A stretch of 64,000 nt of DNA from Paenibacillus sp. 37 (GCF_008386395.1 NZ_CP043761.1:1612001-1676000); one strand, 5' to 3'; shown: positions 44,318 through 53,354, counted from the stretch's first letter. Made by a program: numbers and translations. The notes: generated by a model not told the origin, from the sequence alone.

Positions 44318-45124
44318 TTGAATCAGCTAACATTTCTGGGCACTGGCGATGCGATGGGCGTTCCACGTGTGTATTGTGATTGCGAAATATGTACAGAGGC
44401 AAGGCTTACGGGAGAGAATAAACGGAAACGCTCTTCTGTCCTGATTGACGGTGGTGGCGATGGTGCGAGTGAACAGTTCATGATTGACTGCGGACCAGAC
44501 TGGAGATCACAGATGGAGGATCAGGGATTACGTATGGTGCATACGCTGCTCGTCACTCATGCTCATTTTGATCATATTGGAGGATTGCCGGAATGGGCGG
44601 ATGCATGCCGCTGGTTGGGTGTAAAGGGGCGTTTGTATGCACCACGCGAAGTGATTGCTACCATTCAGGGACAGTTTCCCTGGTTGGGGCGTCATATGGA
44701 CTTTCTGGAAACTGATGATGATATTGAACTCGGGGGATGGAAGGTGCATTCCTGGAAAGTATGTCATGGGCATAACGGGTATTCGTACGCGTATCGGCTG
44801 GATCGGGTTGGGTATAGCTGGGCGTATTGTTCAGACGCCATTGACCTGAAGCCATCCGAAAAAGAGCCGTTGCTGGGACTGGATCTGCTGGTGCTTGGAA
44901 CAAGCTTTGTGCATGAACTTGCGGAATTCTCAACACGTTCCGTGTACGATATGCGTGAGGCGCAGGAGCTGCTGCTGGAACTGAAGCCAGGTCATACTTA
45001 TTTTACACATATGTCTCATGACGTCGATGTACGGCAGAATTATAATCTGGATCAACGTATTACGATTGCCCTTACCGGGATGAAGGTGCCGCTTGGAACA
45101 TTAAAGCTGGAAACGAATGCGTAA
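44318..45124 (+). CDS. MBL-fold metallohydrolase (PhnP-like)
   Basis: A 268-residue metallo-beta-lactamase-fold hydrolase. The metal motif HAHFDHIGG is at residues 81-89, with later ligands in VCHGHNGYSYA, YCSDAID and HMSHDVD. An N-terminal YCDCEIC cysteine cluster (residues 19-25) matches the extra Zn site of PhnP-type phosphodiesterases. The substrate is not known, and no phn genes lie nearby. The TTG at 44318 is chosen because AGGGGGA lies 7 bases upstream. The longer frame from 44228 begins in the terminator. Confidence 0.85.
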   Translation: MNQLTFLGTGDAMGVPRVYCDCEICTEARLTGENKRKRSSVLIDGGGDGASEQFMIDCGPDWRSQMEDQGLRMVHTLLVTHAHFDHIGGLPEWADACRWLGVKGRLYAPREVIATIQGQFPWLGRHMDFLETDDDIELGGWKVHSWKVCHGHNGYSYAYRLDRVGYSWAYCSDAIDLKPSEKEPLLGLDLLVLGTSFVHELAEFSTRSVYDMREAQELLLELKPGHTYFTHMSHDVDVRQNYNLDQRITIALTGMKVPLGTLKLETNA

Positions 45125-45242
45125 CCCAACTTAACTAGCGTAATAAAAATAAATTCAGAAGAGCGTATCCTTTACAAGGGGTTCTTCGTTTACATAGTGT
45201 AAGTCAAAATCAATCAGGAACCAGCAAAGGGGGGCCCCCAAG

Positions 45243-46106
45243 ATGGCCTTTGTGAAGTCCGTGGATTGCAGAATCAACAGACCACATGATGATGGAAAAC
45301 AAGATAAATTCGATATTGAATTCAATGGCAACGACAGAAAAAATCAATTGAACCAAAGCATCCATACCGTACTACCCGATCTGATGGGTTCGTTGTATGC
45401 GTATTGTTTATCTCTGACGAAATCAGTTCCAGACACGGAGGATCTGGTTCAGGAGACCTGTCTCAAAGTGTTGTCGTCGAGTGTAGTTGGAACTTCCGGG
45501 ATGAATAAAGATATAAACTGGGAAGCTTATCTGATTCGTATTGCACGCAACAGCTGGATTGATATCTTACGTCAGCGGGAGAGATTGTCATATAAACTGG
45601 ATAGCTTAAAGCCGCTCCTACACGAAATGGAGGAGGAAAGGCGATTCGAGGAATTGGAGTCTGCCGTACAACTTCTTGTAAATACGCTATCACCGTGGCA
45701 GCGAGTGATATATGTATTACGTGAATTAATGGGTTATAAGGCGGCAGAGACTGCGGAAATGCTGGATACGACAGAAGGTGCTGTGAAAGCAGCGTTAAGT
45801 CGTGCACGTTCTGCTATAGCTGAAGTGAGGCACAGGTTGGAACAATCGGACACAGAATTGCAGTATGAGGAGGGCGCAGTGGAGGACAATCGGGAGGAAC
45901 TGCGTAGCTATCTGCTGGCATTTCGTAATGGGGATACAGCCCGAATCATTGATCTGTGCCTGAATCGTCCGATGGCTGTGGCGGGGACGATTTTGCAGCA
46001 GACTTTGCCGTCTCCATCCATGCAGCCAATGATGTACGGGTACTCTACTTCTGGCATGAACTCGATGTCATATGGAGGCGGGTACACGATCAACATGGTT
46101 GCCTAA
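45243..46106 (+). CDS. ECF-type sigma factor with C-terminal extension
   Basis: A 287-residue sigma-70 family factor. A ~40-residue N-terminal tail precedes region 2 (LMGSLYAYCLSLTKSVPDTE, then DLVQETCLKVL, ~47-77). Region 4 is at ~148-195 (LSPWQRVIYVLRELMGYKAA, then TAEMLDTTEGAVKAALSRAR). Residues ~205-287 form an extension (ELRSYLLAFRNGDTARIID) ending in an M/S/G/Y-rich tail. No anti-sigma gene is adjacent; the extension may act instead, as in ECF groups with fused C-terminal domains. It starts at ATG 45243 after AAAGGGGGG. A ClpP gene follows after 18 bases. Confidence 0.85.
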   Translation: MAFVKSVDCRINRPHDDGKQDKFDIEFNGNDRKNQLNQSIHTVLPDLMGSLYAYCLSLTKSVPDTEDLVQETCLKVLSSSVVGTSGMNKDINWEAYLIRIARNSWIDILRQRERLSYKLDSLKPLLHEMEEERRFEELESAVQLLVNTLSPWQRVIYVLRELMGYKAAETAEMLDTTEGAVKAALSRARSAIAEVRHRLEQSDTELQYEEGAVEDNREELRSYLLAFRNGDTARIIDLCLNRPMAVAGTILQQTLPSPSMQPMMYGYSTSGMNSMSYGGGYTINMVA

Positions 46107-46124
46107 ACCGAGGAGGCGACACAT

Positions 46125-46706
46125 ATGAATGTAGTGCCCTATGTAGTGGAACAAACTGCTCGCGGAGAGCGGAGTTATGATATTTATTCCCGTTTGCTCA
46201 AAGACAGGATCATTATGGTGTCCGGAGAGATTGAGGATCAGATGGCAAATGCCATCGTGGCCCAGTTGTTGTTTTTGACTGCAGAGGACCCGGAGAAGGA
46301 CATCCAGATGTACATCAACAGCCCTGGTGGGTCGGTGACCGCAGGATTTTCGATCTATGACACGATGCAATTCGTGAAGCCGGATATCTCCACGATCTGT
46401 ACAGGGATGGCGGCAAGCTTTGGCACGATATTGCTGGTAGGTGGAACAAAAGGCAAACGTATGGCATTGCCAAACAGTGAGATCATGATCCATCAGCCAC
46501 ATGGCGGTACGCGAGGGCAGGCGTCGGATATGCTGATTCATGCTAACCGCATCATTCAGCATCGTCAGCGCCTTAACAAGCTGTTAGCCGATCATACAGG
46601 ACAGTCGATTGAGCGGATTGAGAAGGACTCAGATCGAGATTATTTCCTGACCGCTGCTGAAGCAGTCGAATATGGATTGGTGGATAAGGTCATATCCAGC
46701 TCATAA
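46125..46706 (+). CDS. ClpP-family ATP-dependent protease subunit (paralogue)
   Basis: A 193-residue serine peptidase subunit. The catalytic triad is Ser98 (TGMAASFGT), His123 (IMIHQPHGG) and Asp172 (DRDYF). [20 protein letters not shown] is conserved. Differences from housekeeping ClpP include [12 protein letters not shown] where AASMGAFLLxAG is usual, and [11 protein letters not shown] in the handle. It therefore looks like a second ClpP. It is probably cotranscribed with the upstream ECF sigma gene. It starts at ATG 46125 after GAGGAGG. Confidence 0.88.
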   Translation: MNVVPYVVEQTARGERSYDIYSRLLKDRIIMVSGEIEDQMANAIVAQLLFLTAEDPEKDIQMYINSPGGSVTAGFSIYDTMQFVKPDISTICTGMAASFGTILLVGGTKGKRMALPNSEIMIHQPHGGTRGQASDMLIHANRIIQHRQRLNKLLADHTGQSIERIEKDSDRDYFLTAAEAVEYGLVDKVISSS

Positions 46707-46750
46707 CAGTAGCTCGGAAGGTCATGTGACCTTTCGGGCTTGATTAATCA

Positions 46751-46783
46751 AGAGGACGAACAGGAAACTGACGTCCTCTTTTT
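46751..46783 (+). terminator. Terminator after clpP
   Basis: AGAGGACG pairs with CGTCCTCT, followed by a T-run. Confidence 0.88.
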
Positions 46784-46848
46784 GTCGTACAGATTAGCCA
46801 GTCCGTGTCTATGGATCGGATCAGAATAAGAACAATCTGAAATAAAGA

Positions 46849-46878
46849 TTGACCATCAGTAGGTATAGTGTATATATT
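46849..46878 (+). promoter_or_regulatory. Promoter of the GntR-ABC operon
   Basis: TTGACC, an 18-base spacer and TATATT. The -10 lies inside the large palindrome, which fits repression by a bound regulator. Confidence 0.6.
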
Positions 46879-46900
46879 ATATATATACACTATACCTACT
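46858..46900. promoter_or_regulatory. YtrA-type palindromic operator
   Basis: A 43-base palindrome with 20-base arms that match perfectly around a 3-base centre. It contains AGTGTA (46867-46872), exactly 13 bases, then TACACT (46886-46891). This is the inverted repeat described for the GntR regulator YtrA of Bacillus. A GntR gene of that type follows 33 bases downstream, so autoregulation is likely. Confidence 0.85.
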
Positions 46901-46933
46901 GAAAACTACGTAACATCATTGAGGTGAGGAAAG

Positions 46934-47308
46934 ATTAACATTTTAATATCGAACGCTTCGAGCGATCCGATCTACATGCAGATTTTAAATCAGATCAGAC
47001 AGAGCATCTTGAGCGGAGAATTGGTTGCTGGAGATAGTCTTCCCTCCATTCGGCAACTCGCCAAGGATCTGCAAGTCAGTGTTATTACAACTAAACGTGT
47101 CTATGAAGAGCTGGAGAAGGAGAAGCTGATCGATTCAGTTGTAGGCAAAGGGAGCTTTGTATCCGGAGCCAATCAGGACTTTATTCGAGAGCGGCGGATG
47201 AAACAATTGGAAGAGAAGATGCTCGAAGTGATTCGTGAGAGCAGAGAACTGGGCATGAGTTCACAGGATGTAATCCATCATCTTACATTGTTGGTTGAGG
47301 AGGAATAA
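46934..47308 (+). CDS. YtrA-subfamily GntR transcriptional regulator
   Basis: A ~124-residue repressor. The winged HTH at ~10-75 has DPIYMQILNQIRQSILSGEL, LPSIRQLAKDLQVSVITTKR and VYEELEKEKLIDSVVGKGSF. A short C-terminal dimer helix follows, typical of the YtrA group. The first ATG in frame (46976) lies inside the HTH. The natural N-terminus, judged from NILISNASSDPIY, begins at an ATT codon at 46934, four bases after GAGGTGAGG. It heads an operon with an ABC ATPase and a permease. Confidence 0.82.
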   Translation: MNILISNASSDPIYMQILNQIRQSILSGELVAGDSLPSIRQLAKDLQVSVITTKRVYEELEKEKLIDSVVGKGSFVSGANQDFIRERRMKQLEEKMLEVIRESRELGMSSQDVIHHLTLLVEEE

Positions 47309-47313
47309 GCATA

Positions 47314-48180
47314 ATGAACGCTATCGAATTACGTAATGTAACCAAAACGTATCCCTTATTTAAAGTGGATAATGTATCTCTTGATGTGAAAAAAGGATAT
47401 ATAACGGGACTTATTGGTCCGAATGGGGCGGGAAAGAGTACTTTGATCAAAATGATCACGGGTCTGATCCAGCCCGATAAGGGAAGCCTCAAGACATTGG
47501 GCAGTGAGATGCCCAATCAGGAAATTGATATCAAGCAACGCCTTGGCATTGTGTCCGATGAATGTTTTTACTATGAGCATCTAACGATCCGGGAAATGAC
47601 ACAAATGATCGCTCCTTTTTACACCAAATGGGATAATAAAGCGTTCAATGACTACTTGGATCAGTTCGAACTGTCTCCCAAAAAGAAAATTCAGGATCTG
47701 TCCAAAGGCATGAAGATCAAGTATTCTCTCGCCGTAGCTTTGTCGCATGAAGCAGATTTGCTGATTATGGATGAACCAACATCCGGGCTTGATCCTGTAT
47801 TTAGGCGGGAACTGCTCGATCTGCTTGCAGATATGATACAGGACGAAACAAGGTCCATTATTTTCTCAACGCATATTACGACCGATCTGGAACGTATTGC
47901 AGACTACATTACGTTTATTCATCAAGGAAAACTGGTGTTCAATGAAGCCAAAGATGATGTGCTGGAAAGGTATACGATTGTAAAAGGGGATATGGATCTG
48001 CTTGATTCCGACATTCGGAAACATTTCATCGGAATACGCGAGACAGCCGTTGGTTTTGAAGCATTGTCGGATCATAAGGCAGAGGCAGAACGGTTATTTG
48101 CCAGCCTTGCTCTTTTACAAAGACCTACGTTGGAAGACCTCATTTATTTTACGGCGAAGGGAGGACGCAAATATGCTTAA
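47314..48180 (+). CDS. ABC transporter ATP-binding protein (YtrB-like)
   Basis: A 288-residue ATPase. Walker A GPNGAGKST is at about residues 36-44. The signature is degenerate (LSKGMKIKYSLAVAL) and Walker B is LLIMDEPTSGLDP. The C-terminal ~70 residues are typical of exporters of the YtrB/EcsA type. It starts at ATG 47314, five bases after the GntR stop. The substrate is unknown; related operons respond to cell-wall antibiotics. Confidence 0.9.
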   Translation: MNAIELRNVTKTYPLFKVDNVSLDVKKGYITGLIGPNGAGKSTLIKMITGLIQPDKGSLKTLGSEMPNQEIDIKQRLGIVSDECFYYEHLTIREMTQMIAPFYTKWDNKAFNDYLDQFELSPKKKIQDLSKGMKIKYSLAVALSHEADLLIMDEPTSGLDPVFRRELLDLLADMIQDETRSIIFSTHITTDLERIADYITFIHQGKLVFNEAKDDVLERYTIVKGDMDLLDSDIRKHFIGIRETAVGFEALSDHKAEAERLFASLALLQRPTLEDLIYFTAKGGRKYA

Positions 48181-48799
48181 CTTGCTTCGTAAAGATTTCA
48201 TTGTACTAAAAAGTTCACTGTGGACGATTGGGTTATACCTGGTGGTATTTAGTTTCGCCTTTATACCCCAGAGTGAAATGTCAATGTATTTTGTAGGCAT
48301 CTACACAGCCTTTGGTTCGGTCATGCTGGCAACCATGATTGATATCAAGAACCATAATCACAATTTCCTGGTCACACTCCCCGTTAGCCGCAAACAGATT
48401 GTAAAAGCCAAGTACCTTTCTGCTATAATCTATACGTTATTCGGGGTACTCGCGTCGTTTGGAATTCACCAGCTTGTGAACCTGAATTATCCTGAACTGA
48501 ACAAGCCGAATTATTCACTTAGGGATATTGTCATTGCCGTAGGTATGGTGCTTGTATTAGTTTCCATATACATGCCTCTTTTCTATGGACTTAGCAAAAA
48601 AGGTGCTGGTATCATCAATGCGATATTCATGGTCTGCATGATTATACTGGCGCAACCCGTTGCGTACCTCATGAGTATGGCCAACGAGAACGGTATGATT
48701 ACCACAATGACAATGGCATTGGTTTCTGTAGGCATTATAGGTTTGTTTGTAGTGTCTTATCTTATTACGATCCGCTTGTTTGTAAGAAAAGACCTTTAA
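48173..48799 (+). CDS. ABC-2 type transporter permease
   Basis: A 208-residue membrane protein with six membrane helices, of the ABC2_membrane_5 type. It opens MLNLLRKDFIVLKSSLW and has TLPVSRKQIVKAKYLSAIIY near residue 65, a typical coupling-helix segment. The ATG at 48173 overlaps the end of the ATPase gene by 8 bases; the longer upstream frame runs inside that gene. It forms one transporter with the ATPase, under the YtrA-type regulator. Confidence 0.88.
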   Translation: MLNLLRKDFIVLKSSLWTIGLYLVVFSFAFIPQSEMSMYFVGIYTAFGSVMLATMIDIKNHNHNFLVTLPVSRKQIVKAKYLSAIIYTLFGVLASFGIHQLVNLNYPELNKPNYSLRDIVIAVGMVLVLVSIYMPLFYGLSKKGAGIINAIFMVCMIILAQPVAYLMSMANENGMITTMTMALVSVGIIGLFVVSYLITIRLFVRKDL

Positions 48800-48841
48800 G
48801 CACAAAGCGGGTGCAGGTAGAGAATATAGAACACCAAAAGT

Positions 48842-48868
48842 AAAGTCGCCATAAGGCGACTTTTTTTG
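48842..48868 (+). terminator. Terminator after the GntR-ABC operon
   Basis: AAAGTCGCC-ATAA-GGCGACTTT with seven T. Confidence 0.92.
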
Positions 48869-48939
48869 ATGTAGCAGAGTGAGAGGGCAATTGCATTTGA
48901 TATTCTTCGGAGTGATGACAGTTCCAGGAAATCCAAACC

Positions 48940-50349
48940 TTAGATTTCTTTTGCAAGCGTAATAAGCCTGCTCATGCCTTCCCGAATCTGCTGCTCATGT
49001 GCATAAGAGAAGGACAGGCGCAGCTTGCGACTGGCTGAATGATCCGAAGAATCAAATACGGTTCCGGGTACAAAGGCAACGGATTGTTCCATGCATCGGT
49101 GAAGTAGTCTCCCTGTATCCATACCCTCAGGAAGCTCTACCCAAAAGTTGAGTCCGCCCTCCGGCCGGGTCCACGTCCAGTCCGTTTCCAGCAGAGATTG
49201 TTCCATCACTTCCATCCGTAGCTGGATGGCGGTCCGCAGCTTGGACAGATGCTGATGCATACGTTCTGACTGAAAATAACGGAGAAAAAGCTTCTGGTTC
49301 AGAAGGGGTGTTCCATTATCTGTAAGTGATTTTACAGCCTGTAGTCCTGGCATGAAACGCTGACGGCATATGATGGCTGCAATCCGTAGCCCGGGTGCAA
49401 CGTACTTGCTGTAACTGCGAATGTACAGCGTGTGTCCGGTGGTGTCATAGGTGAAAATCGGTGCAGGAGGTTTATCCTTAAAATAGATATCATAGGTGCT
49501 GTCGTCTTCCAGCAGAAAACAACCATACTGTTCTGCAAGTTCGGGTAATTGCTTGCGCTGTTCTACTGGAACATTAATGCCGGTTGGATTCTGAAAGGTC
49601 GGTGTCATATAAAAGAGGCGCGGCTTCTCACTCTTCATCAGATGTTTGATCTGCTCCAGATCATACCCGTCCGAGTGAATATCCGTAAAGATCAGACGAG
49701 CACCTTGTTTGCGGAAAATCTCCATTGCTGGTCCATACGTAGGCCGTTCCATCAACACCCGATCTCCGGGTTTGACCAGCGTCCGCGAGATGACGTCAAT
49801 CGCTTGCTGGGCCCCCGAAGTAATGAGCACTTCGTCTGCAGAGAGATAGAAACGTTCTTTTTTTGTCAGATGGCTTGCCAGCGCACTTCGCAATTCCAGA
49901 TCACCCTGAATTGTGGAATACGTTCCGAGCAAACGGGGATATTGATCTAGCAGATCACGCATTAGTTCACCCCAATACCGGTTGGGCAGCAAAGAGGGAT
50001 CGATTAACGATTTGGAAAATTGGTATTCTGCTTCAAGGGACTGTACCCGTGCAAGTGAATCCCAATGCAGCCAGGCAGACACAGCGGGATCATCCGCCTG
50101 ATCCGTTACTGAGAATGGAGTCGCTGGGCTGACATAATAGCCAGACTTATCCTTCACATAAACATTCCCACGTTCTTTTAACTCCTGATAGGCTTTGAAA
50201 ACGGTCAGCCGATGTACGCCGAGTAGCTCGGACAGGCTTCGTACAGATGGCAGTTTTTCATGTTCTGCCCACTCTCCCGCTTCTATACGCACAACGAGAT
50301 AATGGATTACTTGCTCATATAATTTCAGGCTGTTATCTGTCATCATCAT
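48940..50349 (-). CDS. MocR-family (GntR-aminotransferase) transcriptional regulator
   Basis: A ~469-residue regulator. An N-terminal GntR wHTH (~10-75, LPSVRSLSELLGVHRLTVFK) is joined to a fold-type I aminotransferase domain with PLP Lys in SYSKYVAPGLR, preceded by TPTFQNPTGI and DDSTYD. MocR proteins sense PLP or related ligands. It is divergent from a DMT transporter gene, its likely target. The start is uncertain: an ATG at 50349 follows GGTGGG; GTG codons at 50370 and 50361 are alternatives. Confidence 0.9.
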   Translation of the reverse strand: MMMTDNSLKLYEQVIHYLVVRIEAGEWAEHEKLPSVRSLSELLGVHRLTVFKAYQELKERGNVYVKDKSGYYVSPATPFSVTDQADDPAVSAWLHWDSLARVQSLEAEYQFSKSLIDPSLLPNRYWGELMRDLLDQYPRLLGTYSTIQGDLELRSALASHLTKKERFYLSADEVLITSGAQQAIDVISRTLVKPGDRVLMERPTYGPAMEIFRKQGARLIFTDIHSDGYDLEQIKHLMKSEKPRLFYMTPTFQNPTGINVPVEQRKQLPELAEQYGCFLLEDDSTYDIYFKDKPPAPIFTYDTTGHTLYIRSYSKYVAPGLRIAAIICRQRFMPGLQAVKSLTDNGTPLLNQKLFLRYFQSERMHQHLSKLRTAIQLRMEVMEQSLLETDWTWTRPEGGLNFWVELPEGMDTGRLLHRCMEQSVAFVPGTVFDSSDHSASRKLRLSFSYAHEQQIREGMSRLITLAKEI

Positions 50350-50410
50350 GGTTCTGCCCACCCGGCTCACACTCCTTTTGAACTCTATTGTAACAGCTAA
50401 TGGGAGAAAA

Positions 50411-50438
50411 CTGTTCTGTTTTGTTCATTCTGTTCTGT
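50411..50438. promoter_or_regulatory. Direct repeats in the MocR/DMT divergent promoter region
   Basis: CTGTTCTGT occurs at 50411-50419 and 50430-50438, 19 bases apart (about two helix turns). A related GAGAACAG lies at 50457-50464. MocR regulators often bind such direct repeats, so this is a candidate operator. Confidence 0.5.
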
Positions 50439-50481
50439 AGACCATGAGATATGATGGAGAACAGATAAAGGAGTGGTTATC

Positions 50482-51420
50482 ATGGTGGGGATTGCATTTA
50501 CGGTTATGTGTCTTGTTTTCGGTACAACATTTCTGGCTATTAAAATTGGAGTAGAGGCAGGCATGCCGCCTTTTCTGTCAGCCGGATTGCGATTTGTAAT
50601 CGCGGGAGCGCTGATGTTTGCATGGATGAGGATGAAGGGCAAAGTCAATATTTCCCTGCTGTGGCGTAAAGAAATGCTCATCACAGGTGCAGGACTGACG
50701 TTTGGTACATTCGCGACCTTATATTGGGCTGAACAATATGTGAGTTCGGGCGTTGGCGCAATTTTGTCAGCCACAGGTCCACTCATGATTATGCTGATGC
50801 AGACAGCTTTGTTGCGACAGAAGACATCTGCGCGCATGATTACCGGATGTCTAATCGGTTTTGCCGGAGTTGTGCTTGTGGTTCTGCCGGGTGTATCCAT
50901 TGGTGGAAGTCCACTATGGCTATGGGGGTGTATTGCCGTTCTGGTGGGCGAAGTATGTTATTCTGCAGGTGCGATATATTCCAAGAAGGTTATAAATCAG
51001 TTCAAAGAAGCGAACCCCATTGCGATTAACGCAGTACAGATGATGTATGGGGGACTGCTGTTATCCCTGCTCTCGGTCGGAACGGAATCGTGGAATATGT
51101 CTGCTCTGGATTGGGTGCCTGCTGTCTCGTCGGTGATCTATCTGACTGTCATCGGCTCCATGGTGGGGCATAGTCTGTTCTATTGGATTATGTCGCGTAC
51201 GAACCCGTTGTTTCCAGCAACATGGTTATACATTTCACCACCCATTGCCGTAGGGCTTGGTGCTGTTGTCTACGGTGAGCATGTCAGCTGGGTTACATGG
51301 ATTGGTGTAGTGCTTGTCGTTTCAGGTCTGCTAGCGATGAATGAGAAGGTGAGCGGCTGGTTGAAGAAAAGAAGTCGTGCGAGGATGACAGTGCAGGCTT
51401 CCGAGTCTGTTTTAAAATAG
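50482..51420 (+). CDS. DMT-family (EamA) transporter
   Basis: A 312-residue permease with ten membrane helices and two EamA repeats. The first has VFGTTFLAIKIGVEAGMPPF and ATLYWAEQYVSSGVGAIL. The second has WLYISPPIAVGLGAVVYGEH. It exports or imports a small metabolite that is not readable from the sequence. The ATG at 50482 follows AAGGAG at 10 bases. It is divergent from the MocR gene. Confidence 0.9.
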   Translation: MVGIAFTVMCLVFGTTFLAIKIGVEAGMPPFLSAGLRFVIAGALMFAWMRMKGKVNISLLWRKEMLITGAGLTFGTFATLYWAEQYVSSGVGAILSATGPLMIMLMQTALLRQKTSARMITGCLIGFAGVVLVVLPGVSIGGSPLWLWGCIAVLVGEVCYSAGAIYSKKVINQFKEANPIAINAVQMMYGGLLLSLLSVGTESWNMSALDWVPAVSSVIYLTVIGSMVGHSLFYWIMSRTNPLFPATWLYISPPIAVGLGAVVYGEHVSWVTWIGVVLVVSGLLAMNEKVSGWLKKRSRARMTVQASESVLK

Positions 51421-51438
51421 GTAAAGTTTGAAGGTATG

Positions 51439-51484
51439 CAGCTCAATCTCAAAATCAGCCATTGATTTTAGGTTGAGCTGTTTG
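51439..51484. terminator. Bidirectional terminator between the DMT and TetR genes
   Basis: CAGCTCAA-TCTCAAAATCA pairs with TGATTTTAGG-TTGAGCTG, followed by TTTG. It serves both convergent genes. Confidence 0.82.
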
Positions 51485-52054
51485 TTATTCCAACATGATA
51501 TTCTCGTTAACCAGTAGGTAATAATATTCATCCATCTGTTCTGCCGTAACATTCTCTTCGAAATGTTGTATCCACCAGGTCACAAGTAAACGAATCACCC
51601 CCGAGTGAAACTCGGCTACCAATTCTATGGGAAGTGAAAATTGTTTACCTCTTCTCTTCAGTTCCAGAAAATCTCGTCTGAATATCTCTCCGATATAATG
51701 TATGAAAAAGTTGTTAAACCCCTCGTCTTTCTGTTGGTTCTGCACAATGGTCTCCAGTACATTTCCAAACAGAATTTTAGATACGCTTTGCAAAGGCTGA
51801 TGCAGCCGCTCTTCTACATTAATGTGTAAATAATCCCGGAGGACCCAAGTTAGGGTGGAGGACAGTAGAACAAATTTATCCTTAAAATGTTTGTAAAACG
51901 TTGTTCGGTGAACCATAGCTTTGTCACATATTTCATTAATTGTGATGTTGCTGAATAGCTGGCCTTTCTCACATAACAGATCGAGTAGCGCCATCGTTAA
52001 CAATTTATGAGTTCGGGTAACTCTCAAATCCAACTTTTTATCAATCATTTTCAT
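51485..52054 (-). CDS. TetR-family transcriptional regulator
   Basis: A 189-residue regulator. The HTH at ~12-60 contains TRTHKLLTMALLDLLCEKGQ and ITINEICDKAMVHRTTFYKH. A C-terminal helical domain ends YYYLLVNENIMLE. It is divergent from a truncated flavoprotein gene, with an inverted repeat between them that could be its operator. It starts at ATG 52054 after AAGGAACTGA. Confidence 0.88.
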   Translation of the reverse strand: MKMIDKKLDLRVTRTHKLLTMALLDLLCEKGQLFSNITINEICDKAMVHRTTFYKHFKDKFVLLSSTLTWVLRDYLHINVEERLHQPLQSVSKILFGNVLETIVQNQQKDEGFNNFFIHYIGEIFRRDFLELKRRGKQFSLPIELVAEFHSGVIRLLVTWWIQHFEENVTAEQMDEYYYLLVNENIMLE

Positions 52055-52088
52055 CTACATCAGTTCCTTATTGTAGTTTAGCTATATA

Positions 52089-52117
52089 GTATCAACACTT
52101 TGATTCTTACATGATAC
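52089..52117. promoter_or_regulatory. Inverted repeat between tetR and the flavoprotein gene
   Basis: GTATCA (52089-52094) and TGATAC (52112-52117) are separated by 17 bases. They may be a TetR operator or the scar of the deletion that removed the 5' end of the next gene. Confidence 0.4.
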
Positions 52118-52127
52118 GAGATTTCAA

Positions 52128-53354
52128 GTGTATATTGGTATTATAAGTAATAAAATTGCATCGAGTAGCAGAGCCCTGCTGGAATGGGTAATGCGTCAGC
52201 GAGTCCAGAACATAGAACATATAAACTTCTTAACGAATACGGAAGTTACCGGGTTAATGACATCAGAAGATGAGCGTTCGATTACAGGCGTGTATACCAA
52301 AATAAGAGGCAGGGATAACCGGGAAGAAATGCTTGCAGCAGATATGGTTATTGATGCCTCGGGACGTTCTTCCAAATTGATCAAATGGCTTGAACAGATA
52401 GCGTTTTCCGTGCCTGAGCCGGAAGTGCTGAAGGTGTCGCTTGGTTACAGCACGCGCTATTATAAGATACCATCCTCTATTCAAAACGACTGGGGTACGG
52501 TGATAACAGAGTCCCATCCTGTGCAAGGAATTCGTGCAGGCATGTTGTGGCGCATTGAAAATGATATCGCTGGACTATTATTGTTCAACGCAGGAGGAGA
52601 TGAATATCCTTCAACTCATCCGGATGAGTTCCAAGAGCAAATCAAACATCTGTTTGCTTCGGATGAAATCGTAGCGTTGGAAGAACAGCTGGAGCCTTTT
52701 CAAGGGCCGCGTGGATACCGTATTTCCGAGTCTGTCCGTCAACATTTTGAACTGATGGAGAATTGGCCCTCCGGATTACTCGTCCTTGGCGATGCATTTT
52801 GCAGCTTCGATCCGATCCATGGCCAAGGCATGACGGTCGCTGCAATTGAAGCCGAGACCCTAGCGAAATGTTTGGATGAGCAGCGAATGCATCCTGAGCC
52901 GCAGTTTGAGCGCCAAGTGTTGCTTCGTATGCAGCAGGCCATTGAACCGGCCTGGTGGCTTAGTTCTGTGGCCGATCTGCGTTGGAAAGGGGTCGAACAT
53001 GTTGGACCTTCCCGAATGAAAGGGGTTGCGTTTGCTCAGAAGTATATAAACTTGTTTACTAAGCAGGCTATGAAAAAGGCGAGTCAGGAAAATAATAAAC
53101 ATCTCTTTTTTACCCAGTTCCTGATGAATGCTCTAATCCTTCCTCCAAGTGAATATTTTAAAGGTGAAATCCTGAACATGATCCTGAACGACAATGGTTC
53201 AAAAGAAGAAATGGAGTTAAGAGCGGAGCTTGGTGTCCAAGATCCGGAGCTGTTCCAGCAAAAAATAGATGAGATCATTCCGTCATTTCAACTGGAATTT
53301 GATGTTCAAATCAAGAAAATGCTGGAGTCTTTCCAGCATGCCATGAGCAAGTAA
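52128..53354 (+). pseudogene. 5'-truncated FAD-dependent monooxygenase-like gene
   Basis: The frame (408 codons from a GTG at 52128) matches the middle and end of FAD-binding monooxygenase-like proteins: SSSRALLEWVMRQRV, MVIDASGRSSKLIKWLE (FAD contact) and LVLGDAFCSFDPIHGQGMTV (GD motif) are intact. The N-terminal Rossmann GxGxxG segment and roughly 90-100 residues are absent, and the sequence upstream is regulatory in character. No frameshift is seen in the remainder. It is probably a non-functional remnant made by deletion, though a short product could still be translated. Confidence 0.75.
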
